Assembly (NCBI RefSeq): GCF_023715225.1
Contig: NZ_JAMBNS010000008.1
Span: 186,001 to 250,000 of the forward strand
Length of the DNA: 64,000 nt
Direction of reading: 5' to 3'
Origin: Robertmurraya korlensis
GTDB taxonomy: Bacteria > Bacillota > Bacilli > Bacillales > Cytobacillaceae
Part shown: in pieces, positions 17,183 through 25,919 of the stretch
How the letters are laid out: every line of letters starts with the position of its first letter
How positions within the stretch are numbered: position 1 is the first letter of the stretch
Notes under the pieces: model-generated
Told to the model about the DNA's origin: nothing
Database searches by the model: none
What the model saw: only the letters and a program-made list of their open reading frames with translations
Position numbers and translations under genes: made by a program

Positions 17183-17920
17183 ATGGAAGAAACAATTAGT
17201 CTAAAAGAACTATTTTTGACGTTGCGAAAACGTCTTAGTTTAATAGCTTTAATTACCATTCTTTTTGCAACAATCAGTGGTCTGATTAGCTTTTTTTACC
17301 TTACTCCAATCTATCAAGCATCAACGCAAATTCTTGTAAACCAATCAAAGGATGAACAAGCCGCCTACAATGTGGGGGAAGTACAAACAAACCTGCAGCT
17401 CATCAATACGTACAATGTCATTATTAAAAGTCCAGCCATTTTAGATTTGGTTTCTAAGGAACTAGACTTAAATATGACAGCTGCCCAGTTAAATGGAAAG
17501 ATTACGGTGCAAAGTGAGCAAAACTCTCAAGTCGTTAATATTTCTGTACAAGACCCAGATCCAAAGCTTGCCGCAGATATTGCGAATACTACAGCCTCTG
17601 TATTCAAAAAAGAGATTAAAGAGATTATGAATGTTGATAACGTAAGTATTCTAGCAAAAGCAGTGGTAGTAGATAACCAATCCCCAATTAAACCACAGCC
17701 ATTAATGAATATTGCGATCGCCCTTGTGGTCGGATTAATGCTGGGTGTGGGAATCGCCTTTTTATTAGAATACCTTGATAACACGATTAAGACCGAACAG
17801 GATATTGAACAAACACTTGGACTACCTGTACTAGGTGCAATCCCAACGATTCAAGAAACAGTGCCAGAAACTAGCCGTTCAAGCAAAACACGTACACGAG
17901 GTGAGAGAGTTGGCGTTTAA
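17183..17920 (+). CDS. epsA: Wzz-type chain-length protein / tyrosine kinase activator (EpsA/CapA-like)
   Basis: Protein of 245 residues with transmembrane segments at about residues 18-40 and 172-194 flanking an extracellular Wzz domain. The Pro-rich stretch before TM2 (SPIKPQPLMN) is typical. The family controls polymer length and activates the cytoplasmic BY-kinase encoded by the next gene. The ATG follows TAGGAGG. Its last codons overlap the kinase start. It is the first gene of the polysaccharide operon. Confidence 0.9.
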   Translation: MEETISLKELFLTLRKRLSLIALITILFATISGLISFFYLTPIYQASTQILVNQSKDEQAAYNVGEVQTNLQLINTYNVIIKSPAILDLVSKELDLNMTAAQLNGKITVQSEQNSQVVNISVQDPDPKLAADIANTTASVFKKEIKEIMNVDNVSILAKAVVVDNQSPIKPQPLMNIAIALVVGLMLGVGIAFLLEYLDNTIKTEQDIEQTLGLPVLGAIPTIQETVPETSRSSKTRTRGERVGV

Positions 17921-18614
17921 AAAAGAGAAAAAAGCAAAGGTGTCTGACTTTAAACGAAAACTGGTTGTAAAGAACGATCCGAAGTCACCGGTATCAGAGC
18001 AATATCGTACGATCCGTACCAATATCCAATTCTCAACAGTGGATCATGAAATTCGTACGCTTATGGTTACATCATCTGGGCCGGGTGAAGGGAAATCGAC
18101 AACAGCTGCCAATTTGGCAACGGTATTTGCGCAACAAGGGAACAAGGTTCTGCTTGTTGATGCTGATATGCGAAAACCGACCGTTCACTATACGTTTAGC
18201 TTAATGAATACATCTGGATTAACGACCATATTAAAAAAGCAATCTGATTTACATGAGGCAGCCACGCAAATCGATTCATCAAATTTATTTGTGCTACCAT
18301 GCGGACCGGTTCCTCCCAATCCAGCTGAATTAATAAGCTCACGCTCCATGGACGAGTTTATTGAAGTAGCACTGAATGAATTTGATATGGTTATTTTCGA
18401 CTCACCACCTGTACTAGTGGTAACAGATGCTCAGCTTTTAGCCAATAAATGCGATGGAACCGTACTGGTTGTTTCCTCTAACTTCACGGAAAAGGAAAAT
18501 GCATTGAAAGCGAAGGAGCAGCTGACTGCATCGAAAGCAAAGCTATTAGGAGTCATTTTAAATAATAAGAAGCAAGACAAATCTCAATACTATTATTACT
18601 ATGGTGGAAAATAG
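17910..18614 (+). CDS. epsB: BY-type tyrosine kinase (EpsB/PtkA-like)
   Basis: Cytoplasmic protein-tyrosine kinase of 234 residues. It has a Walker A motif at about residues 55-64 (SSGPGEGKST), Walker A' LLVDADMRKP at 81-90, Walker B VIFDSPP, and a C-terminal Tyr cluster YYYYYGGK that is autophosphorylated in this family. I choose the TTG that overlaps the end of the Wzz gene because GAGGTGAGAG precedes it. A longer upstream reading would run inside the Wzz gene. It works with EpsA and the next phosphatase to regulate polymer export and synthesis. Confidence 0.92.
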   Translation: MAFKKEKKAKVSDFKRKLVVKNDPKSPVSEQYRTIRTNIQFSTVDHEIRTLMVTSSGPGEGKSTTAANLATVFAQQGNKVLLVDADMRKPTVHYTFSLMNTSGLTTILKKQSDLHEAATQIDSSNLFVLPCGPVPPNPAELISSRSMDEFIEVALNEFDMVIFDSPPVLVVTDAQLLANKCDGTVLVVSSNFTEKENALKAKEQLTASKAKLLGVILNNKKQDKSQYYYYYGGK

Positions 18615-18704
18615 GAGTTAATTGCCAGATTAGTAGGTATATGGTATGATATATAACGATTTTCTAAAATCTCAAATTAAAATATTTGGAGAGTAGTGGA
18701 ATGT

Positions 18705-19469
18705 ATGATTGATATCCATTGTCACATCCTCCCATCCGTTGATGATGGGGCAAAGGATGTAAGTGAGTCTGTTGCAATGGCAAGAGAAGCGGTAAAGGAA
18801 GGCATTGATACAATTATCGCTACTCCCCATCATAAAAACGGACAATACGATAACAATAAGCGAACGATTATCGATGAGGTAACGAAGCTGAATGAGGTGC
18901 TTCAGAAGGAACAAATTCCTTTGAAGATACTACCAGGTCAGGAAACAAGGATCTTCGGGGAGTTTTTAGAAGAAGAAGAGCTCATTCATATTCTCCCATT
19001 AAATCAGACTCAATATGTTTTCGTAGAGCTCCCTTCAGGTCATGTACCTAGGTATACCGATCGATTATTATTCGATATTCAACTTAAGGGATTTACACCG
19101 ATTATCGTCCACCCAGAAAGAAACACAGAAATCATCACCAATCCGGATATTTTGTATAACCTCGTGAAGAAAGGGGCTCTTACACAAGTAACGGCTTCGA
19201 GTGTAGCGGGATATTTCGGAAAGAAGATCCAGAAGTTCTCTGCACAACTAATTGAGGCAAACCTCACTCATTTTCTAGCATCTGATGCACATAATGTGAA
19301 TAATCGAGCATTTAAAATGATGGATGCGCTAGATATTATAGAGTCTAAGTTTGGGGTCGACATGGTCTACTTCTATACCGAAAATGCAGAGTTACTAATT
19401 GATGGGAAGAATGTGATGAAAGAGATTCCAGAAAAAGTGAAAGTAAAGAAGTTTCTAGGAATCTTTTAA
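18705..19469 (+). CDS. PHP-family tyrosine phosphatase (CpsB/YwqE-like)
   Basis: Manganese-dependent protein-tyrosine phosphatase of 254 residues that reverses BY-kinase phosphorylation. Metal motifs are IDIHCHILPSVDDGA at the start, ATPHH, VHPERN and SDAHN. The ATG is chosen because the protein then begins MIDIHCH, as in YwqE; a GTG three codons earlier sits almost on the GGAGAG site. It lies in the kinase-Wzz operon. Confidence 0.92.
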   Translation: MIDIHCHILPSVDDGAKDVSESVAMAREAVKEGIDTIIATPHHKNGQYDNNKRTIIDEVTKLNEVLQKEQIPLKILPGQETRIFGEFLEEEELIHILPLNQTQYVFVELPSGHVPRYTDRLLFDIQLKGFTPIIVHPERNTEIITNPDILYNLVKKGALTQVTASSVAGYFGKKIQKFSAQLIEANLTHFLASDAHNVNNRAFKMMDALDIIESKFGVDMVYFYTENAELLIDGKNVMKEIPEKVKVKKFLGIF

Positions 19470-19480
19470 TTCGAGTTTTA

Positions 19481-19530
19481 ATATCTAAGAAAAAATATAT
19501 GAATCATATGTCTTTTCTTAGATATTTTTA
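19481..19530 (+). terminator. Terminator or attenuator inside the polysaccharide operon
   Basis: A 14-bp stem (AATATCTAAGAAAA and its complement) encloses an imperfect inner hairpin and is followed by TTTTT. It lies between the regulatory trio and the epimerase/dehydratase gene, so read-through here could set the ratio of regulators to enzymes. Confidence 0.82.
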
Positions 19531-19587
19531 TGCTAGTAACGCTTTAAAGCGGTGCTTGGGTAAATATTAAGAAAGGGGAGGGTACGA

Positions 19588-21408
19588 TTGTCTTTTCAAA
19601 AAAGGTTAACGTTTTTAACCGTGCTAGACTCACTCATCGTGTTAACAGCCATCTATGTAAGCTATATCATACTTCATCCAACAGTCCAGGTTTTTACATA
19701 CAAGACTTTACTGATTAGTTCCGTTACCTTACTGGTTAGCCATCATATTTTTGCATCATATTATCGTTTATATCAAAAGGCCTGGCAGTATGCGAGTGTT
19801 GGAGAATTGGTAGCGATCGTAAAAGCAGTGAGCTTTGCAGTGATTTCAGCTGCATTTGTTCAGTTAGTACTATTTCAAGACATCTATGTTAGAGCACTTT
19901 CTCTTGCATGGATGATGCATGTATTACTGATCGGTGGCTCGAGATTTTCATGGAGAGTGTATAGAGATCGTTACATAAAACCAAAAAATGAGCAGAGAAG
20001 AGCACTTATCGTTGGAGCAGGGGCAGCTGGAACTCTACTTGCACGTCAACTATTAAATAATCAGGATGCGGGAATTGTTCCAGTCGCTTTTATCGATGAC
20101 AATACTCACCTCTTAAAGCTAGATATTCATGGAATACCTGTTGTTGGGACATCAGTGAATATTCAAGAAGCAGTTGAAGAATTAAATATTGATAAAATTA
20201 TTATTGCCATTCCTTCCCTTAATAAAATTGAAATGAACTCGATCTTCCAGGAGTGTGCGAAGACAAAGGCAAAAACCGTGATTATGCCTAAAGTGGAAGA
20301 TGTTATGATCGGGCGAGTGTCTGTAAAACAATTCCGGGATGTAGAAGTGGAAGACTTACTTGGACGTGATCCAGTCGAGCTGGATATGGAAAGCATTTCG
20401 AAAAAAATAACAGGTAATACGATTCTAGTAACTGGTGCTGGGGGATCCATAGGTTCAGAGCTTTGCCGACAAGTGAGTAAATTCCAGCCAAAGAAGCTTT
20501 TGTTATTAGGACATGGTGAAAACTCCATTTATCAGATTGATATGGAACTAAGAAATACATATAAAAATCAGTTTGAAATCATTCCAATTATTGCGGATAT
20601 TCAAGATCGGGATCGCATCTTTGAAGTGATGGAACTACACAGACCAGATGTGGTGTATCATGCAGCAGCGCATAAGCATGTACCGTTGATGGAGTACAAT
20701 CCAAAGGAATCTGTGAAAAACAATGTCATTGGAACAAAAAACGTAGCAGAAGCAGCAGATACCTTCACAGTTGGAACGTTCGTACTTGTATCTTCTGATA
20801 AAGCAGTAAACCCAACGAATGTGATGGGATCAACGAAGCGGATTGCAGAAATGGTTATACAGCACCTAGCTCAGAATAGTAAGACAAAGTTTGTGGCTGT
20901 GCGATTTGGAAATGTACTTGGCAGTCGTGGAAGTGTCATTCCTTTATTTAAAAAGCAGATTCAAGCTGGTGGTCCGGTGACTGTAACTCACCCAGATATG
21001 ACTCGTTACTTTATGACGATTCCTGAAGCTTCAAGACTTGTTATGCAGGCAGGTGCACTTGCCCGTGGGGGAGAAATCTTCGTCCTTGATATGGGTGAAC
21101 CAGTTAAGATTGTTGATCTAGCGAAGAACCTCATCAAATTGTCTGGTTATACAATAGAAGAAATCGGTATTCAATACTCAGGAATTCGCCCAGGAGAAAA
21201 GATGTATGAAGAGCTTCTTGGCGAGAATGAGGTTCATAGTGAAGCGATTTTTCCAAAGATTTTTATTGGGAAAGCTGTTTTGGATGGATATGACGAAGTG
21301 GAGTATTTGATTAATAAGTTTGTTCAGATGACTTCTTTGGAGATTCAGGAGTATGTTTTGGGATTGGCGAATAAGAAAAGTGTTCAAGAGAGTGTATTTG
21401 TAAGTTAG
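19588..21408 (+). CDS. epsC: Membrane-bound nucleotide-sugar 4,6-dehydratase (EpsC/CapD/PglF-like)
   Basis: Protein of 606 residues. Four transmembrane segments lie in the first 130. A first Rossmann domain (VGAGAAGTLLARQL) precedes the SDR catalytic domain (VTGAGGSIGSELCRQ near residue 285). The active-site region SSDKAVNPTNVMGSTKR is typical of UDP-GlcNAc inverting or retaining 4,6-dehydratases that act before bacillosamine-type sugars. It starts with TTG after GGGAGGG. It probably supplies the first sugar attached to the lipid carrier by the downstream transferase. Confidence 0.9.
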   Translation: MSFQKRLTFLTVLDSLIVLTAIYVSYIILHPTVQVFTYKTLLISSVTLLVSHHIFASYYRLYQKAWQYASVGELVAIVKAVSFAVISAAFVQLVLFQDIYVRALSLAWMMHVLLIGGSRFSWRVYRDRYIKPKNEQRRALIVGAGAAGTLLARQLLNNQDAGIVPVAFIDDNTHLLKLDIHGIPVVGTSVNIQEAVEELNIDKIIIAIPSLNKIEMNSIFQECAKTKAKTVIMPKVEDVMIGRVSVKQFRDVEVEDLLGRDPVELDMESISKKITGNTILVTGAGGSIGSELCRQVSKFQPKKLLLLGHGENSIYQIDMELRNTYKNQFEIIPIIADIQDRDRIFEVMELHRPDVVYHAAAHKHVPLMEYNPKESVKNNVIGTKNVAEAADTFTVGTFVLVSSDKAVNPTNVMGSTKRIAEMVIQHLAQNSKTKFVAVRFGNVLGSRGSVIPLFKKQIQAGGPVTVTHPDMTRYFMTIPEASRLVMQAGALARGGEIFVLDMGEPVKIVDLAKNLIKLSGYTIEEIGIQYSGIRPGEKMYEELLGENEVHSEAIFPKIFIGKAVLDGYDEVEYLINKFVQMTSLEIQEYVLGLANKKSVQESVFVS

Positions 21409-21420
21409 AGTGATTCTTTT

Positions 21421-21468
21421 ATTCTAGATATACTGACTTTGTTGGTGTGGTGTATCTAGAATATTTTT
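21421..21468 (+). terminator. Terminator after epsC
   Basis: ATTCTAGATATAC pairs with GTATCTAGAAT, followed by ATTTTTAT. It leaves a roughly 450-base region with its own small reading frame before the sugar transferase. Confidence 0.78.
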
Positions 21469-21649
21469 ATGAAAAATACATTGGTGATGTCTCCTTACCG
21501 TTATCAATGGAGGCACTCGGCTATGTTGTGGGTGGAAACACCTTAGACACGTTTGTTGTCATGGGTATGGTGTGAGGTGGGGTTTGATGCCCTGAATATA
21601 TTTTAATTATAAAAACTTAATTTTTATTATTACATGGAGGTATTTTTAT

Positions 21650-21790
21650 ATGACCTCTAAGAACATGACAACCGTGAACTTGTTGAAAGAAAAAGGATTT
21701 AGATTATTTGAGGTACTGATCACCATAGTTATACTAGGAAAAATAGCAACCATTGTTAAAGGGGAATATCTAAACCGTATTGTTAATTAG
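21650..21790 (+). pseudogene. Prepilin-like N-terminal fragment, 46 codons
   Basis: ATG after TGGAGG encodes a 46-residue peptide. Its residues 13-36 (LKEKGFRLFEVLITIVILGK and on) closely resemble the class III signal and N-terminal helix of type IV pilins or ComG pseudopilins (KGFTLIEVL...), including the conserved Glu5 equivalent. The globular pilin domain is absent. It could be a remnant or a short helical peptide. The surrounding 21470-21919 sequence shows no other gene. Confidence 0.45.
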
Positions 21791-21919
21791 ATTGAATAGA
21801 TATTACGAGGTGACTATGAAAAGTAGATAACATTTTAGTGGTTTAGTAGTTGGTTGGAAAGACGGATGGTTTCCAATTAAGTCCTAACTTACTAAATAAC
21901 TTTTTAAGGGTGGTTCAGC

Positions 21920-22540
21920 ATGTATATAAAAATTAAAAGATTGATAGATATCATTCTTTCTTTCATTGGGCTTATAGTATTAGCACCGATTTATTTAATT
22001 CTAATTATTGCTATTAAGATCGATTCAAGAGGTCCGGTTCTGTTTAAGCAGAAGCGTATTGGTATCAACAAGACACACTTCAACATCTTGAAGTTCCGCA
22101 CTATGAGAATACATACTCCTAAGGATACACCTACACATTTGCTGGAAAACCCAGAACAGTATATTACTAAAATGGGGAAGTTTTTGAGAAAAACTTCACT
22201 TGATGAGTTACCACAGATTTGGAATATCTTTGTTGGGCAAATGAGTATTATTGGGCCAAGACCGGCATTGTGGAACCAATACGATCTTATTGCTGAACGA
22301 GATAAATATGGTGCTAATGATATTCCACCTGGATTGACTGGATGGGCACAAATAAATGGTAGAGATGAACTTCCAATTGAGGTAAAGGCGAAGTTAGATG
22401 GAGAATACGTTGAAAGGGTCGGTCTTTGGATGGATGTTAAATGTTTCTTTGGAACCGTAGTTAGTGTTATTAAGAGTGACGGTGTTGTTGAAGGTGGTAC
22501 AGGAAATAAGAAAGAAATTGCGAGTACTAGAGAAAATTAA
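21920..22540 (+). CDS. Initiating sugar-phosphate transferase (polyprenyl-P glycosyl-1-P transferase)
   Basis: Small monotopic phosphoglycosyltransferase of 206 residues, like PglC/EpsL. It has an N-terminal hydrophobic re-entrant helix, then LKFRTM, the catalytic-region SLDELPQIWN, GPRPAL and PGLTGWAQINGR. It moves sugar-1-phosphate to undecaprenyl phosphate and so starts repeat-unit assembly. The likely substrate is a UDP-diacetamido or HexNAc sugar from the EpsC branch (inference). It starts with ATG after AAGGGTGG. Confidence 0.9.
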   Translation: MYIKIKRLIDIILSFIGLIVLAPIYLILIIAIKIDSRGPVLFKQKRIGINKTHFNILKFRTMRIHTPKDTPTHLLENPEQYITKMGKFLRKTSLDELPQIWNIFVGQMSIIGPRPALWNQYDLIAERDKYGANDIPPGLTGWAQINGRDELPIEVKAKLDGEYVERVGLWMDVKCFFGTVVSVIKSDGVVEGGTGNKKEIASTREN

Positions 22541-22595
22541 AGCTTAAGAGAAAACATAAAGTATTTGTTTAATAGAAACACGGAGGCATCTACAT

Positions 22596-23786
22596 ATGAA
22601 TATACTGGTTGTTTGTCAATATTACTATCCTGAACCTTTTAGGATTTCAGATATATGTGAAACTCTTGTTGAAAAGGGTCACGAAGTTACGGTATTAACA
22701 GGTCTTCCTAATTACCCAGAGGGTAGAGTACTTGATGATTATCGATATGGTCAGAAAAGAAATGAAGTAATAAACGGTGTAAAAGTAATTAGGTGTTTTG
22801 AAATAGGTCGAGGGAACAGTAATTTTCAACTTTTCTTGAATTATCTTAGTTTCTCTGTAACAGCGTCGTTTAAGGCGCTGTTATTAAAAGAAAAGTTTGA
22901 TGTTATATTTGTTAATCAGCTTTCTCCAGTAATGATGGGAATTCCGGGGATATTTTATAAGAAGAAGCATAACAGAAAAATGTTGCTATATTGTCTTGAC
23001 CTATGGCCTGATAGTTTGGCTGCAGGTGGAATAAAAGAATACTCAATAATTTATAAAGTATTTAAAAAACTATCTAAATGGATTTATAGTTCAGCTGATA
23101 CTATTGCGGTTACCTCTAGTATGTTTAAAGAATATTATAAAAACACACTTGGGATGAACATAGATAATGTTATTCATTTACCACAGTATGCTGAAGATTT
23201 ATTTTCTGAAAGTGCTGAAGTTACAAAAGAAAATAAATTTAATTTTGTATTTGCTGGAAACATTGGTGATATGCAAAGTGTCGATACAATTGTTAAAGCT
23301 GCAAATGAATTGAGAGATCGTTCTGATATAACTTTTCATATAGTTGGAGACGGATCAAAATTAGAAAATTGTAAGTTGCTAAGTAAAGAATTAGGTCTTG
23401 AAAACATTTTATATTATGGGAGAAGGCCTGTGAGTGAGATGCCACAATATTACGGATTGGCAGATGCGATGTTAATTACCTTAAAGAATAATAAGAACAT
23501 TTCTTACACGTTACCTGGAAAAGTTCAATCTTATATGGCAGCTAGCAAACCAATAATTGGCGCGATTAATGGCGAGGCAAGTCAAGTTATAAATAAAGCG
23601 ATGTGCGGGTTATCATGTCCAGCAGAGAACTATAAAGAATTAGCAAATTTAATTATACAGTTTTGTAATAGTGATAAAAAAGAAGCAATGGCAAAAAATT
23701 CATATGACTACTACATTAAAAACTATAGCAAGGAAAAGTTCATGTTAATGTTAGAAGACAACTTAATTAACTTGGGGGAAAAATAA
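22596..23786 (+). CDS. GT4 glycosyltransferase, WbuB-like (probable L-FucNAc transferase)
   Basis: Protein of 396 residues with two Rossmann-like halves. It begins MNILVVCQYYYPEPFRI and has the acceptor loop TGLPNYPEGR and donor-side FAGNIGDMQSV and GKVQSYMAASKPIIG. This pattern matches WbuB, the transferase commonly encoded with the CapE/F/G (FnlA/B/C) genes and assigned to N-acetyl-L-fucosamine. Those three genes follow directly, the first after one base. The sugar specificity is inferred from this context. Confidence 0.82.
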   Translation: MNILVVCQYYYPEPFRISDICETLVEKGHEVTVLTGLPNYPEGRVLDDYRYGQKRNEVINGVKVIRCFEIGRGNSNFQLFLNYLSFSVTASFKALLLKEKFDVIFVNQLSPVMMGIPGIFYKKKHNRKMLLYCLDLWPDSLAAGGIKEYSIIYKVFKKLSKWIYSSADTIAVTSSMFKEYYKNTLGMNIDNVIHLPQYAEDLFSESAEVTKENKFNFVFAGNIGDMQSVDTIVKAANELRDRSDITFHIVGDGSKLENCKLLSKELGLENILYYGRRPVSEMPQYYGLADAMLITLKNNKNISYTLPGKVQSYMAASKPIIGAINGEASQVINKAMCGLSCPAENYKELANLIIQFCNSDKKEAMAKNSYDYYIKNYSKEKFMLMLEDNLINLGEK

Positions 23787-23787
23787 A

Positions 23788-24807
23788 ATGTTTAAAGATA
23801 GAACTCTACTTATTACTGGAGGTACTGGTTCCTTCGGTAATGCAGTTATGGATAGATTTTTAGATACAGATATAAAAGAAATTAGAATTTTTTCTCGAGA
23901 TGAAAAAAAACAAGATGATATGAGAAAGCTTTATAAAAATGATAAGTTAAAGTTCTATATAGGTGATGTACGAGACTTAGCAAGTGTGAAAAACGCAATG
24001 CATGGCGTAGATTTCATTTTCCATGCAGCAGCATTAAAGCAAGTACCTTCATGTGAGTTCTTTCCTTTAGAAGCTGTTAAAACTAATGTATTAGGAACAG
24101 AGAATGTTCTAACTGCTGCTATTGAAAGTTGTGTAAAGAAAGTGATATGTCTGTCAACGGATAAAGCGGCTTATCCTATTAATGCAATGGGGATTTCTAA
24201 AGCAATGATGGAAAAGGTATTTGTAGCTAAAGCAAATACTGTAGATCCTGACCGAACATTAATTTGTGGAACTCGTTATGGCAATGTGATGGCTTCAAGA
24301 GGTTCTGTTATTCCATTATTTATCGAACAAATCAAAAGTGGACAACCCTTAACTGTAACTGACCCTAATATGACAAGGTTCTTGATGAGTTTGGAGGAAG
24401 CTGTAGAACTAGTAGTATTTGCTTTCGAAAATGCTGAAGCAGGGGATATTATGGTACAAAAATCTCCAGCTTCAACTATAGGTGACTTAGCACAAGCACT
24501 TAAGGAATTATTTGTGGTTGATAATGAAATAAAAGTCATTGGTACTCGTCATGGTGAAAAGTTATACGAAACATTGCTCACAAGAGAAGAGCATGTAGTT
24601 GCACAAGATTTAGGTGGATTTTATAGGGTACCTGCAGATAAAAGAGACTTAAACTATGATAAATACTTCTTTGAAGGTGACCATAAGTTATCATCTGAAG
24701 AGGAATATAATTCTCATAACACTGAGCGTCTAAAAATTGAGGCAATTAAAGATAAACTTTTAATGCTTGACTATGTTCGTGAAGAATTGAAAGGTTGGAA
24801 CCAATAA
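23788..24807 (+). CDS. capE: UDP-GlcNAc 4,6-dehydratase/5-epimerase (CapE/FnlA)
   Basis: Soluble SDR enzyme of 339 residues, the first step from UDP-GlcNAc to UDP-L-FucNAc. It has the nucleotide-binding motif TGGTGSFGNAV at residues 8-18, AALKQVPSCEFFP, and the catalytic segment LSTDKAAYPINAMGISKAMM. It lacks the membrane and extra Rossmann domains of EpsC. Its stop overlaps the start of capF by one base. Confidence 0.92.
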   Translation: MFKDRTLLITGGTGSFGNAVMDRFLDTDIKEIRIFSRDEKKQDDMRKLYKNDKLKFYIGDVRDLASVKNAMHGVDFIFHAAALKQVPSCEFFPLEAVKTNVLGTENVLTAAIESCVKKVICLSTDKAAYPINAMGISKAMMEKVFVAKANTVDPDRTLICGTRYGNVMASRGSVIPLFIEQIKSGQPLTVTDPNMTRFLMSLEEAVELVVFAFENAEAGDIMVQKSPASTIGDLAQALKELFVVDNEIKVIGTRHGEKLYETLLTREEHVVAQDLGGFYRVPADKRDLNYDKYFFEGDHKLSSEEEYNSHNTERLKIEAIKDKLLMLDYVREELKGWNQ

Positions 24808-25916
24808 TGAAGATATTAGTAACCGGCTCAGAAGGGTTTATTGGGAAAAATCTCATCGCAGAGTTAAGAAATAGAAACTATACAGATATCTTTGAACATA
24901 GCAGGGATACAGATCCTTCCTTGTTTAATGAATATTGTAAAGAAGCAGATTTTGTATTTCATCTTGCTGGGGTAAATCGGCCAAAGGATCAATCTGAATT
25001 TATGGATGGAAACTATGGTTTTACGTCGACACTATTAGAAACACTAAAAAAGCATCACAACACTTGTCCGGTGATGATTTCCTCATCCATCCAAGCAGAG
25101 CAAGACAATCCATATGGGATCAGTAAAAAAGCTGGAGAAGATTTGCTTCTTCAATATTGTAATCAAACAGGAGCAAAAGTACTCGTGTATCGCTTTCCTA
25201 ATGTTTTTGGGAAATGGTGTAAACCCAACTATAATAGTGCAGTAGCTACATTTTGCAATAATATAGCTAGTGATTTACCAATCACTGTGAACGATCCGAA
25301 CGTTATTATGAAATTAGTTTATATTGATGATGTTATTGAAGAGCTTATTAATGCTCTAATAGGAAATGAAAATTCAGTTGGTGAGTTTTGTGAGGTTCCA
25401 GTAGAACACACTATTACTCTAGGTGAAATTGTTGATCTGATTTATTCTTTTAAACAAAGTCGTGAAGAGCGTTCAATTCCTAATATGTCTAATTCTTTTT
25501 CGAAAAAGCTATATAGTACTTATTTGAGTTACTTGCCAGAAGATCAATTCAGTTACGATCTGAAAATGAATGTAGATACTAGAGGTTCATTTTCAGAGTT
25601 TATTAAGACTCCAGATAGAGGGCAAGTTTCAGTTAACATTTCTAAACCTGGCATTACAAAGGGGAACCATTGGCATCATACAAAGAATGAAAAGTTCCTG
25701 GTCGTTAGCGGACATGGGGTTATCCGGTTTAGAAAAATTGGGTCTGATAAAGTTATTGAATATTTTGTCAGTGGGGAAAAATTAGAAGTAGTTGATATCC
25801 CCACTGGATATACACACAATATAGAGAATCTTGGAGAAATTGATATGGTAACCGTTATGTGGGCTAATGAACAATTTGATCCGAAGAAGCCTGATACTTA
25901 TTACCAGGAGGTTTAA
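24807..25916 (+). CDS. capF: Bifunctional reductase/epimerase CapF (FnlB/WbjC)
   Basis: Protein of 369 residues, the usual CapF length. It has an N-terminal SDR domain (TGSEGFIGKN; short catalytic region NPYGISKKAGE) and a C-terminal cupin domain around residues 250-369 (GITKGNHWHHTKNEKF). It carries out C3 epimerisation and C4 reduction toward UDP-6-deoxy-L-talose-type HexNAc. The start is the ATG overlapping capE; an in-frame TTG four codons upstream lies inside capE. Confidence 0.92.
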   Translation: MKILVTGSEGFIGKNLIAELRNRNYTDIFEHSRDTDPSLFNEYCKEADFVFHLAGVNRPKDQSEFMDGNYGFTSTLLETLKKHHNTCPVMISSSIQAEQDNPYGISKKAGEDLLLQYCNQTGAKVLVYRFPNVFGKWCKPNYNSAVATFCNNIASDLPITVNDPNVIMKLVYIDDVIEELINALIGNENSVGEFCEVPVEHTITLGEIVDLIYSFKQSREERSIPNMSNSFSKKLYSTYLSYLPEDQFSYDLKMNVDTRGSFSEFIKTPDRGQVSVNISKPGITKGNHWHHTKNEKFLVVSGHGVIRFRKIGSDKVIEYFVSGEKLEVVDIPTGYTHNIENLGEIDMVTVMWANEQFDPKKPDTYYQEV

Positions 25917-25919
25917 CAA

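Noticed and set aside
17835-17909. Upstream extension of the BY-kinase
   Set aside because: It would be wholly inside the Wzz gene; family members start near the TTG at 17910.
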